From the NCBI GenBank assembly GCA_029239635.1, contig JARBUN010000054.1, positions 1 through 41,392 on the forward strand: a stretch of 41,392 bases of DNA, in the 5' to 3' direction. Source of the DNA: Microbacterium sp. (GTDB lineage Bacteria > Actinomycetota > Actinomycetes > Actinomycetales > Microbacteriaceae). Positions 33,212 through 40,827 of this stretch are shown piece by piece. The notes beneath the pieces were generated by a model that was not told where the DNA came from, searched no databases, and saw only the letters and a program-made list of their open reading frames with translations. The position numbers and the translations under genes are program-made. Each line of letters begins with the position of its first letter. Positions within the stretch are counted from its first letter, which is position 1.

Positions 33212-34515
33212 GGGTGCTGCGGAACGTCGTCGACGGCGTCGCCGTGGCATCCACGGGTCCCCTCCTCGACCTCGTGAGCCCGGTGACCGGTGCGGTGTAC
33301 GCCCAGGCGCCGGTCTCGACCGCCGCGGAGGTGGATGCCGCCGTCGCCGCGGCCGCAGCCGCGTTCTCCGCGTGGAAGCGCGCCACTCCCGCGGAGCGCC
33401 AGCTCGCGCTGTTCCGCCTCGCGGACGCCGTCGAGGCACGCGCGGAGGAGTTCGCCGACCTCGAGTCGGAGGACACCGGGAAGCCGCGCGCGAGCCTCGT
33501 CGCCGACGAGGTCGTGCAGTCGGTCGATCAGCTGCGCTTCTTCGCCGGGGCCGCGCGCGAGCTGAACGGCCGCGCTGCGGCGGAGTACGCCGAGGGGTTC
33601 ACCTCGTACGTGCGCCGCGAGCCGATCGGCGTCGTCGCGCAGGTGACGCCGTGGAACTATCCGCTGAACATGGCGGGTGTGCTGAACGTCGTCCTCGGCG
33701 ACCGCGACACCGGCCGGGCGCTCGTGGAGCACCCGACGCCGCAACTCGTCGCGATCACGGGTTCCGTGCGCGCCGGGATGCAGGTCGCGGCCTCCGCCGC
33801 GCACGACCTCAAGCGCGTGCACCTCGAGCTGGGCGGCAAGGCTCCCGCGATCGTCTTCCCCGACGCCGACCTCGAGGCCGCGGCATCCGGAATCGCCGAG
33901 GCGGCGTTCTTCAACGCCGGTCAGGACTGCACCGCGGCCACACGCCTGCTCGTGCACGCGTCGCTGCACGACGCGTTCGTCGAACGTCTCGTGGCGTACG
34001 TCGAGCAGAACGTCCGCGTCGGGGCGCCGGACGATCCGGAGGCCTTCTTCGGACCGGTGAACAACCCCGACCAGCTCGCGCGGGTCGAGGGTTTCATCGA
34101 GCGCCTGCCCGCGCACGCGCAGGTCGCCACGGGCGGCGCGCGCGTGGGAGACACCGGATGCTTCTTCCCCCCGACCGTCGTCACGGGTCTGCGTCAGGAC
34201 GACGAGCTCGTGCAGCAGGAGGTGTTCGGGCCCGTGCTGTCGGTGCAGGTGTTCGAGACCGAGGAGGAGGCGCTCGCCCTCGCGAACGGCGTGCCCTACG
34301 CGCTCGCCGCCTCGGTCTGGACGCGCGACAACGGCCGCGCGCTGCGCCTGAGTCGCGATCTCGACTTCGGGTGCGTGTGGATCAACGCGCACATCCCGTT
34401 CGTCTCGGACATGCCGCACGGCGGGTTCAAGCACTCGGGCTACGGTAAGGACCTGTCGATCTACGGCTTCGAGGACTACACGCGCCTGAAGCACGTCATG
34501 GCGAGCCTGGGCTGA
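33208..34515 (+). CDS. Aldehyde dehydrogenase (gamma-aminobutyraldehyde type), internal deletion in the NAD-binding domain
   Basis: NAD-dependent dehydrogenase related to gamma-aminobutyraldehyde dehydrogenases. General base Glu207 (HLELGGK) and catalytic Cys241 (NAGQDCTAATR) are present, and the C-terminus (MPHGGFKHSGYGKDLS) is normal. At 435 residues it is about 40 short: VTPWNYPLNMA runs straight into GVLNVVLGDRD near nt 33673, skipping the block with AAGNTVVLKPS whose Lys contacts the NAD ribose. The neighbouring mmsA keeps that block (residues 163-180), which makes the loss plain. The deletion is in frame, but the enzyme as written should not bind NAD. The ATG overlaps the aminotransferase stop. 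Confidence 0.9.
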   Translation: MRVLRNVVDGVAVASTGPLLDLVSPVTGAVYAQAPVSTAAEVDAAVAAAAAAFSAWKRATPAERQLALFRLADAVEARAEEFADLESEDTGKPRASLVADEVVQSVDQLRFFAGAARELNGRAAAEYAEGFTSYVRREPIGVVAQVTPWNYPLNMAGVLNVVLGDRDTGRALVEHPTPQLVAITGSVRAGMQVAASAAHDLKRVHLELGGKAPAIVFPDADLEAAASGIAEAAFFNAGQDCTAATRLLVHASLHDAFVERLVAYVEQNVRVGAPDDPEAFFGPVNNPDQLARVEGFIERLPAHAQVATGGARVGDTGCFFPPTVVTGLRQDDELVQQEVFGPVLSVQVFETEEEALALANGVPYALAASVWTRDNGRALRLSRDLDFGCVWINAHIPFVSDMPHGGFKHSGYGKDLSIYGFEDYTRLKHVMASLG

Positions 34516-34570
34516 GAGGCGTGGCCCCGCGCCCGATCGCGCGCGCCGCAGACACCGCTGGCCGGCCGAC

Positions 34571-35104
34571 TCACCGAGCGTCGCGCCGGCCAGCACCCCC
34601 TCCCGAGATGCTCGTGCATCGAACCTCAGGCGGGCGGAAAAACTCGTCGGTGACCGACGATGACGCGCCGGCCGCCACAGCCCACGTCGAACCGGTCGGC
34701 GCTCCCTCAACACGCACCTTCAACCGAACGCCCACGCTCCCCCACTCGTCCTCCACAACAATCGCTTGTGGCTCATCGCTGCACGGGAGCGCGAGAGCAG
34801 TCGCATCGTCGACGCTTACCCGCGCCTCGCCCGCCGGACCCTGGCATATCGCGTAGATCGACGTTGCGCCCCGATCGCCAGCGATCTGAACGGTCCCTTC
34901 TCGCGCAGCCCCACCACCCCCGGACAGACCGCCGTAGGGCGTATGCCCTTCCGCACGCAGATACGCGTCCAGGCGGCCTGCGAGAGCAGCAGCCGCGGTG
35001 AGATCTTTAGCGGAAACGGAATCTCCCGACGTGCAGGACGCCAAACCAAGACACAGTCCCGTTGCGGCGACGAAGCCCATCATTCGCTTTCGCGCACGCT
35101 TCAC
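34571..35104 (-). CDS. Putative lipoprotein of unknown function
   Basis: A 177-residue protein with a basic N-terminus and lipobox LGLASC (Cys24), so probably lipid-anchored outside the membrane. The mature part has no recognised domain; it includes two further Cys (AICQGPAG and LPCSDEP) plus one near the C-terminus. GTG at 35104 overlaps the sigma-factor stop (GTGA), so it is the last gene of a three-gene coupled operon. Codons such as AAA, GAT and GCT are commoner here than in neighbouring genes. It may be the sensed or secreted output of the sigma system; that is inference. Confidence 0.75.
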   Translation of the reverse strand: MKRARKRMMGFVAATGLCLGLASCTSGDSVSAKDLTAAAALAGRLDAYLRAEGHTPYGGLSGGGGAAREGTVQIAGDRGATSIYAICQGPAGEARVSVDDATALALPCSDEPQAIVVEDEWGSVGVRLKVRVEGAPTGSTWAVAAGASSSVTDEFFRPPEVRCTSISGGGAGRRDAR

Positions 35105-35616
35105 CCCGGATCACCCGCATCCTCAAGAACGGATCGCAGTTGCTGTTTCGCTTTTGCCAGACGCGATCGAGCTGTCGAGGGGTTCACGCCGAGGACGGCC
35201 GCGGCCTCGTGGGATCGAAGTCCGTCCCAGTAGACGAGTCTCACTAATTCGGCGTCATCGGTGGGAAGCGCCGCGATAGCGGCCCTCACCTCGATCGACG
35301 CGTCATCCATGGCGGACGACGGGGGCGAGGTGTGCATCTCGTCTGCGAGTCGTTGCACGGCGGCGGAGCGTCTCGCGACGCTGCGGCGAGAGTTCAGCGT
35401 CACATTCCGCGCGGTGGCGTACAGCCACATTCGGCCTTCTACCGGGTCCGCCGGAATTCTCCGGCGAAGTTTCCATGCGGTGAGAAGAAGTTCGCCGAAT
35501 GCATCCGCGGCGTCTGCGGCGTTTAGCAGGCGTCGTTGGAAGTAGCGGGAGAGGTCGTCCTCGTTCCGGCGTATGAGCTCGTCGAACGTCGACGTCTGAG
35601 ACGTGGTCGAGCCCAT
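35101..35616 (-). CDS. ECF-type RNA polymerase sigma factor
   Basis: A 171-residue sigma-70 family protein with region 2 (FDELIRRNEDDLSRYFQRRLLNAADAADAFGELLLTAWKLRRR, then MWLYATARNVTLNSRRS) and region 4 (LPTDDAELVRLVYWDGLRSHEAAAVLGVNPSTARSRLAKAKQQLR). The ATG overlaps the stop of the upstream membrane-protein gene by one base (TGATG), and its own stop overlaps the lipoprotein GTG. There is no recognisable zinc-type anti-sigma factor; the upstream membrane protein may serve that role. Confidence 0.9.
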   Translation of the reverse strand: MGSTTSQTSTFDELIRRNEDDLSRYFQRRLLNAADAADAFGELLLTAWKLRRRIPADPVEGRMWLYATARNVTLNSRRSVARRSAAVQRLADEMHTSPPSSAMDDASIEVRAAIAALPTDDAELVRLVYWDGLRSHEAAAVLGVNPSTARSRLAKAKQQLRSVLEDAGDPG

Positions 35617-36215
35617 CAGCCGCAATCGCTCGTCTGGCTCGAAAGGCTCACTTCCTGACCTGGTCGCATCTCGTGAACACGATCGCCGAGCCCCGCCCAC
35701 AGGTGCTCGCTGACCAGCTGGTGGATTGCTTGCTGCGTGATCTCCGCGTCCGTCATCTCGATGCGTCGCACTTCGCCGTCCAGCTGCTGGACGGGCTCAG
35801 AGTTCGCAAGATCGTGACGGATTTCGGCCTCTTTCTCCGTGGTGTCCAGCGTCGCCAGGTCGATACCACTGACGATCGCTTTCGCGTCGCGGACAAGGGC
35901 GTCGTCGTCGGCCAGGCCCTCCCACTTGACGACGATGCCCTGGAAGCATGCGGAGCCGTCTGCTCGACCGATGGAGAACACATTGTCTGCGACCCACCCC
36001 CACGGTGTCTCCGTTCCCCCACTCGCCACAGCCACCGACCCGCCCCCGATCAGAAGCACAGACGCGATCGCGCTCGATGCCCAGAACCGGAACCGGCGCC
36101 CACGAGGCCTCCGCGCTTCGGCGAGGATCAGCGAGCGATGCGAGGCGAGGCCCTTCGGGGCCGTCACCCGCGGTCCGGCGGCACGGATACGTGCTTCAAG
36201 CTCGTCGTCATCCAT
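35616..36215 (-). CDS. Single-pass membrane protein, possible anti-sigma factor
   Basis: A 199-residue protein with an acidic N-terminus (MDDDELEARIRAAGPRV), a basic patch, one membrane helix at about residues 44-65 (FWASSAIASVLLIGGGSVAVAS) and an outer domain of about 130 residues with two Cys. The N-in, single-helix layout upstream of an ECF sigma gene suggests an anti-sigma factor, but no anti-sigma motif is recognised. ATG at 36215 was chosen for GAGGGG eight bases upstream; ATG at 36239 lacks a ribosome site. First gene of the cassette. Confidence 0.78.
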   Translation of the reverse strand: MDDDELEARIRAAGPRVTAPKGLASHRSLILAEARRPRGRRFRFWASSAIASVLLIGGGSVAVASGGTETPWGWVADNVFSIGRADGSACFQGIVVKWEGLADDDALVRDAKAIVSGIDLATLDTTEKEAEIRHDLANSEPVQQLDGEVRRIEMTDAEITQQAIHQLVSEHLWAGLGDRVHEMRPGQEVSLSSQTSDCG

Positions 36216-36441
36216 AGCGGCACCCCTCGTCTCAGACATTGTTTCTCGGTACATGTCCGCAGCTGAGAAAACTGTCCAACACCCGGGTGCTACGTTCATC
36301 GGCCCGGTCGTCATCGAGGGAGTCGTCCTGGCGGTACTCGCGCCGAGCACGGTGAGAAGCCCGCCGGTGATACACGCGGTCACCGCGGTAAATCGCGACG
36401 GTTTCCGCCGTGTTTCCCTGCTTTAAATTCCGGATTCAGCA

Positions 36442-36471
36442 TTGATATCCGCTTTGTTCCGCTGATACCGT
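36442..36471 (+). promoter_or_regulatory. Promoter of the lrp-aminotransferase operon
   Basis: TTGATA (36442-36447) and TACCGT (36466-36471) separated by 18 bases, with the ATG eight bases beyond. This is the best-formed sigma-A promoter seen in the window and fits a leaderless transcript. It lies in an unusually AT-rich gap of about 260 bases shared with the divergent sigma cassette. Confidence 0.65.
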
Positions 36472-36479
36472 CGCCCATC

Positions 36480-36950
36480 ATGAGTTCCGCGACTGATCGC
36501 AGCGTCTCCCTCGACCGCGTGTCGAAGGCGATCGTCGAGCAGTTGCAGGAAGACGGGCGGCGCTCCTACGCCGAGATCGGCAAAGCCGTCGGCCTCAGCG
36601 AGACCGCCACGCGTCAGCGCGTGCAGAAGCTGCAGGATGCCGGCATCCTGCAGATCGTCGCCGTCACCGATCCGCTGCAGCTCGGCTTCGCCCGTCAGGC
36701 GATGATCGGCGTGCGGGTGTCGGGAGACACCCGCGTCGTCGCGGCCGAGATGGCGGAACTCCCGGGTGTGACCTACGTGGTCTCCACCGCGGGATCGTTC
36801 GATCTGCTCGTCGAGGTCGTCTGCGAGAGCGACGACGACCTCATCGACCTGCTGAACGACCGCGTCCGCGCCCTCCCCGACGTCGTCTCGACCGAGACGT
36901 TCGTCTACCTCAAGCTCCACCGTCAGCTCTACAACTGGGGAACACGATGA
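36480..36950 (+). CDS. Lrp/AsnC-family transcriptional regulator
   Basis: A 156-residue regulator with an N-terminal helix-turn-helix (LDRVSKAIVEQLQEDGRRSYAEIGKAVGLSETATRQRVQKLQDAGILQ) and a RAM ligand domain (IGVRVSGDTRVVAAEMAELPGVTYVVSTAGSFDLLVEVVCESDDDL). It overlaps the aminotransferase start by four bases (ATGA) and so very likely controls that operon in response to an amine or amino acid. The resemblance to PutR-type regulators of polyamine genes is inference from context. Confidence 0.93.
   Translation: MSSATDRSVSLDRVSKAIVEQLQEDGRRSYAEIGKAVGLSETATRQRVQKLQDAGILQIVAVTDPLQLGFARQAMIGVRVSGDTRVVAAEMAELPGVTYVVSTAGSFDLLVEVVCESDDDLIDLLNDRVRALPDVVSTETFVYLKLHRQLYNWGTR
36630..36653. repeat. 24-bp perfect palindrome inside the lrp coding sequence
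   Basis: The two 12-base arms, CTGCAGGATGCC and its exact complement, meet with no spacer at 36641/36642, within codons for KLQDAGILQI at the end of the DNA-binding domain. It contains the heptamer GGATGCC on both arms. Could be an operator, a hairpin or chance constrained by codons. Confidence 0.7.
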
Positions 36951-38341
36951 CCCTTCTCGATACCGACCACGACGCCGCCCTCCAGGCCAAGGCCCGCGAC
37001 CACCTCTGGATGCACTTCTCCCGCCAGTCGGTGATGACCGACGGACCCGGCGTGCCGATCATCGTCAAGGGCGAGGGCCACCACATCTTCGACTCCACCG
37101 GCAAGCGCTACATCGACGGCCTCGCCGGGCTGTTCGTCGTCAACGCCGGTCACGGGCGCCGTCGCATCGCGCAAGCGGCGGCGAAGCAGGCCGAGGAGCT
37201 GGCGTTCTTCCCCCTGTGGTCGTACGCCCACCCCGCGGCGATCGAGCTGGCGGAACGGCTCGCGAACCTCGCCCCGGGCGACCTCAACCACGTCTTCTTC
37301 TCCACCGGCGGCGGAGAGGCGGTCGAGACCGCGTTCAAGCTCGCGAAGCAGTACTGGAAGACGCAAGGGAAGCCCACCAAGCACAAGGTCATCTCGCGCG
37401 CGATCGCCTACCACGGCACCACGCAGGGCGCCCTGGCGATCACGGGTCTGCCCGTCATGAAGCACATGTTCGAGCCCGTCACCCCGGGCGGCTTCCGCGT
37501 GCCGAACACGAACTACTACCGCGCCGAGGAGTCGGGCTTCGGGGGCGGCACGCCCGAGGAGTTCGGCCTGTGGGCCGCCGACCGCATCGAGCAGATGATC
37601 CAGTTCGAGGGTCCCGAGACGGTCGCCGCGGTGTTCCTGGAGCCCGTGCAGAACGCCGGCGGCTGCTTCCCCGCACCCGCCGGCTACTTCCAGCGGGTGC
37701 GCGAGATCTGCGACAAGTACGACGTACTGCTCGTCTCCGACGAGGTCATCTGCGCCTTCGGCCGCCTCGGTCACTACTTCGGCGCGAGCGCGTACGACTA
37801 CCAGCCCGACATGATCACCTTCGCCAAGGCGGTGACCAGCGGCTACTCCCCCCTCGGCGGCACGATCATCAGCGACCGCATCTACGAGCCCTTCGCCCAC
37901 GGCGACGCGACCTTCCCGCACGGCTACACCTTCGGCGGGCACCCGGTGTCGGCGGCGGTGGCGCTGGAGAACCTCGACGTGTTCGAGGAGGAGGGACTGC
38001 TCGAGAACGTCCGCACGAACTCGCCGCTGTTCCGCTCGACGCTCGAGCAGCTCCTCGACCTGCCGATCGTCGGCGACGTGCGCGGCGACGGCTACTTCTT
38101 CGGCATCGAGCTCGTGAAGGACAAGGCGACCAAGGAGACCTTCGACGACGACGAGTCCGAGAGGTTGCTGCGCGGCTTCCTGTCGAAGGCGCTCTTCGAC
38201 GCGGGCCTGTACTGCCGAGCCGACGACCGGGGCGACCCCGTCATCCAGCTCGCCCCGCCCCTGACCCTCGGCCCCGCCGAGTTCACGGAGATCGAGCAGA
38301 TCCTCCGCTCGGTCCTGACGGAGGCGTCGAACCGCCTCTGA
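36947..38341 (+). CDS. Class III aminotransferase (polyamine or omega-amino acid type)
   Basis: PLP aminotransferase of 464 residues, intact: STGGGEAVETAFKLAKQYW, AYHGTTQGALAITG, EPVQNAGGCFPAP, Asp265 in VSDEVICAFGRLG and PLP Lys294 in TFAKAVTSGYSPLGG. It resembles putrescine/pyruvate or beta-alanine/pyruvate transaminases. Different from the aminotransferase at 31814 (only motifs shared), so the two probably act on different amines. Co-translated with the Lrp regulator and followed by a permease. Confidence 0.92.
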   Translation: MTLLDTDHDAALQAKARDHLWMHFSRQSVMTDGPGVPIIVKGEGHHIFDSTGKRYIDGLAGLFVVNAGHGRRRIAQAAAKQAEELAFFPLWSYAHPAAIELAERLANLAPGDLNHVFFSTGGGEAVETAFKLAKQYWKTQGKPTKHKVISRAIAYHGTTQGALAITGLPVMKHMFEPVTPGGFRVPNTNYYRAEESGFGGGTPEEFGLWAADRIEQMIQFEGPETVAAVFLEPVQNAGGCFPAPAGYFQRVREICDKYDVLLVSDEVICAFGRLGHYFGASAYDYQPDMITFAKAVTSGYSPLGGTIISDRIYEPFAHGDATFPHGYTFGGHPVSAAVALENLDVFEEEGLLENVRTNSPLFRSTLEQLLDLPIVGDVRGDGYFFGIELVKDKATKETFDDDESERLLRGFLSKALFDAGLYCRADDRGDPVIQLAPPLTLGPAEFTEIEQILRSVLTEASNRL

Positions 38342-38348
38342 CCCGGGA

Positions 38349-38379
38349 GGGATGCCGGCGCCACCCCTGTCGGCATCCC
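38349..38379 (+). terminator. Hairpin after the aminotransferase gene
   Basis: 9-bp stem GGGATGCCG/CGGCATCCC around a 13-base loop, eight bases after the stop codon; no T-run. The rest of the gap to the permease is C-rich with no feature recognised. Confidence 0.55.
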
Positions 38380-38553
38380 ACCCGCCCCGCCGGCCGCGCC
38401 CGGCCCCCGCCGCACGACGACACCGACCCCACGCTCTCCCGGCACCATCCCCGCCGACACTCCCGCTCCCACCCCGAGCGGTGCTTCCGATGCTGTACCC
38501 GACACCATCTCCGGTCACGACCGCGTCGTGACCCGCACCCTCTTGGAGGAGCC

Positions 38554-39978
38554 ACGAACGACAACATCGGTGCCGCCACGGCACCCGCGAACTCGGGCGC
38601 CAAGCTCGCCCGCACCCTGGGACTCTGGTCGATCGTCGGCCTGGGCCTGGGGTATATGACCCCGACCGTCGTCTTCGACACCTTCGGCCTCGTGGCCGAG
38701 AAGACGAATAACGTGGTTCCCGCCGCGTACGCCGTGGCACTGATCGTGCTGGTCTTCACCGCGATCAGCTACGGCAAGATGGTCCGCGTCATCCCCAGCG
38801 CCGGTTCCGCGTACACCTACGCCCGCGAGTCGATCCACCCGGGCGTCGGCTTCGTCGTCGGCTGGACCGCGCTGATCGACTACATGCTCCTGCCGATGGT
38901 GAACGCGCTGATCCTGCGCAGCTACATGGAGGCGCTGTTCCCCGACGTCCCCGGCTGGATCTGGGTCGTCGTCTTCACCGCCGGTGTCACCGGGGTGATC
39001 TACCTGACGATGCGCGGCACCTCGAACGTCAACATGATCCTGCTCGTCTTCTCGATCCTCGTGATGACCGTGTTCGTCGTGATGGTCGTCGTGCAGCTCG
39101 TCGGCGGAGCCGGAGCGGGAACGCCCGTGTCGATCGCTCCTTTCGCCCACAGCGAGGTGCAGTTCGGCGCCGTTCTGGCGGGGGCCACGGTCGTGTGCTT
39201 CTCCTTCATCGGGTTCGACGCCGTGTCGATGTACTCCGAAGAGGCGAAGACGCCCAAGATCATGCCCCGGGCCATCGTGCTGACGCTCATCGTCGGCGGC
39301 ATCATCTTCCTCATCGCGTCGTACGTGACCCAGCTGCGCTTCCCCGACTCGACCGCGTTCCCCCAGGAGGCGATCGAGGACAGCACGCTCCCCGAGATCG
39401 GCGTGCAGGTCGGCGGACCCGTGCTGCAGGCCGTGCTCACCGCGGCCGGGTTCGCCGCGACGCTCGCCTCGTGGCTCGCCTCGCACGCCTCGGTGTCGCG
39501 CATGCTCATGGTGATGGGACGCAACAACGTGCTGCCCCGCCGCGTCTTCGGCTTCATCAACCCGAAGACGCACACGCCGACGTTCTCGATCGTGATCGTC
39601 GGGATCATCAGCCTGCTGGCGATCTCGTTCACGCTCGAGCAGATCGCGGCGTACATCAACTACGGCGCGCTGGTCGCGTTCTCGTTCGTGAACATCTCGG
39701 TCATCGCGTGGTTCGCCATCCGCAAGGGCCTGCACAAGACGCCGGGCGACATCGTCCGCTACATCGTGATGCCCGGCATCGGCCTGCTCCTGACGGCCCT
39801 GCTGTGGGTGAACCTCGACATGCACGCGCTCGTCGGCGGTCTCATCTGGACCGCTCTGGGAGTGGTGTACCTCGTCATCCTCACGCGCGGGTTCCGTCGT
39901 CCGATCGCCTCGTTCGATGAGAACCAGCCGGTCACCGGGGTGAACAAGACGTTCCCGGGGCCGCGCTCGGAGGTCTGA
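38554..39978 (+). CDS. APC-family amino acid/amine permease with an apparent ACG start
   Basis: A 12-helix transporter of 474 residues in the amino acid-polyamine-organocation superfamily. It has GLWSIVGLGLGYMTPTVVFDTFG in helix 1, SAGSAYTYARESIHPGVGFVVGW after helix 2, CFSFIGFDAVSMYSEEAKTPKIMPRAI and SRMLMVMGRNNVLPRRVFG. The conserved part begins within 20 residues of ACG at 38554, which follows GGAGGA by three bases. No ATG, GTG or TTG occurs in frame between there and a Met inside helix 1 (GYMTP), nor for many codons upstream. Either ACG is used or an ATG has changed by one base. Substrate is probably an amine or amino acid used by the upstream aminotransferase. Confidence 0.88.
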   Translation, partial: TNDNIGAATAPANSGAKLARTLGLWSIVGLGLGYMTPTVVFDTFGLVAEKTNNVVPAAYAVALIVLVFTAISYGKMVRVIPSAGSAYTYARESIHPGVGFVVGWTALIDYMLLPMVNALILRSYMEALFPDVPGWIWVVVFTAGVTGVIYLTMRGTSNVNMILLVFSILVMTVFVVMVVVQLVGGAGAGTPVSIAPFAHSEVQFGAVLAGATVVCFSFIGFDAVSMYSEEAKTPKIMPRAIVLTLIVGGIIFLIASYVTQLRFPDSTAFPQEAIEDSTLPEIGVQVGGPVLQAVLTAAGFAATLASWLASHASVSRMLMVMGRNNVLPRRVFGFINPKTHTPTFSIVIVGIISLLAISFTLEQIAAYINYGALVAFSFVNISVIAWFAIRKGLHKTPGDIVRYIVMPGIGLLLTALLWVNLDMHALVGGLIWTALGVVYLVILTRGFRRPIASFDENQPVTGVNKTFPGPRSEV

Positions 39979-39998
39979 AAGCCCGGGTCTGGCAATCG

Positions 39999-40040
39999 CG
40001 TCGGCCGCGGCACCCCTCGCGCGGGGTGCCGCGGCCGACG
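39999..40040 (+). terminator. Strong terminator after the permease gene
   Basis: 18-bp perfect stem (CGTCGGCCGCGGCACCCC and complement) with a six-base loop, 20 bases beyond the permease stop. Confidence 0.85.
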
Positions 40041-40176
40041 CATGTTCCGCGCTCCGGAGATCCGCCGTGCCCGAGGCCCGATGCGCGCCCGCCCACCGTC
40101 CGGGTGAGCGACGGCTCCGGAGCGCGGGACGGGGCGGCCACGCGCCGGCGCTCGCCGGCCCTCCGGGCACGGTGGG

Positions 40177-40182
40177 TAGTCT
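40177..40182 (+). promoter_or_regulatory. -10 box TAGTCT for leaderless gene at 40189
   Basis: TAGTCT six bases before the ATG with no ribosome site between. Confidence 0.45.
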
Positions 40183-40188
40183 GCATCG

Positions 40189-40725
40189 ATGCGCATGATC
40201 GACGGCTCCGACCGCACCGCGTGGACCATCGACGTCGGCGGGCTGAGCCGTGGCGACCTGATCGAGCGGCTCGATGCCCACGGCATCCATCGCAATCCCC
40301 TCGCCGAGGCCCTCCTCGTGGATGCGATCTTCGACGACGCCGCGCACGAGACCGTCACGGTGGTCGAGAGATCCGTGGCTGACCTGGGGTTTCCTGACGG
40401 CGCGACCCTGCCTCGCGTCTTGGACGCCGCCGCCCGGCACGACCTGGCGTTGTGCCCCGCCGTGACCGCGCCGTACCTGCGTCTGGCGACACTCGATCAG
40501 GCAACCGCTCCCGACCGCATCCTGAGCACCGGGCGTGCGCCCTCGGGCTCGCTGCAGGTTGCATCCCCCGTGCTCCGCGCCGACCACGACTACCCCAAGG
40601 GCTTCTATCTGCGTGTCATCGACGGGGTGCCGTGGCTGCGGGGGTATCGCTGCGACGACGAACATGTGCTGTCGCCGGACGATCGCTTCGCGTTCCGGGC
40701 TCGTGCCTGCGGGCCGAACTCCTGA
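40189..40725 (+). CDS. Conserved protein of unknown function, 178 aa
   Basis: Function not known. It has several stretches I recall from a widespread family of small proteins sometimes mislabelled as helicase: GIHRNPLAEALL, VADLGFPDGATL, LALCPAVTAPYLRL, GRAPSGSLQVASPVL and the C-terminal YPKGFYLRVIDGVPWLRGYRCDDEHVLSPDDRFAF. No helicase motif, signal peptide or membrane helix is present. It appears to be a single-gene unit between the permease terminator and the XRE regulator. Confidence 0.8.
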   Translation: MRMIDGSDRTAWTIDVGGLSRGDLIERLDAHGIHRNPLAEALLVDAIFDDAAHETVTVVERSVADLGFPDGATLPRVLDAAARHDLALCPAVTAPYLRLATLDQATAPDRILSTGRAPSGSLQVASPVLRADHDYPKGFYLRVIDGVPWLRGYRCDDEHVLSPDDRFAFRARACGPNS

Positions 40726-40827
40726 GTTCTTCGGCTGAACCGTGCGACGGAGCGCCCGGATAGAGCTGCGCGCACGATTCCTCAGGAGTCTTGTACGCCG
40801 GAGCCTGCGTCACGCCATCGCTCGAGA

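Noticed and set aside
36239..36383. Longer start for the membrane protein upstream of the sigma factor
   Set aside because: No ribosome site, and the extra residues have no membrane-protein or domain character; the ATG at 36215 has GAGGGG at good distance.
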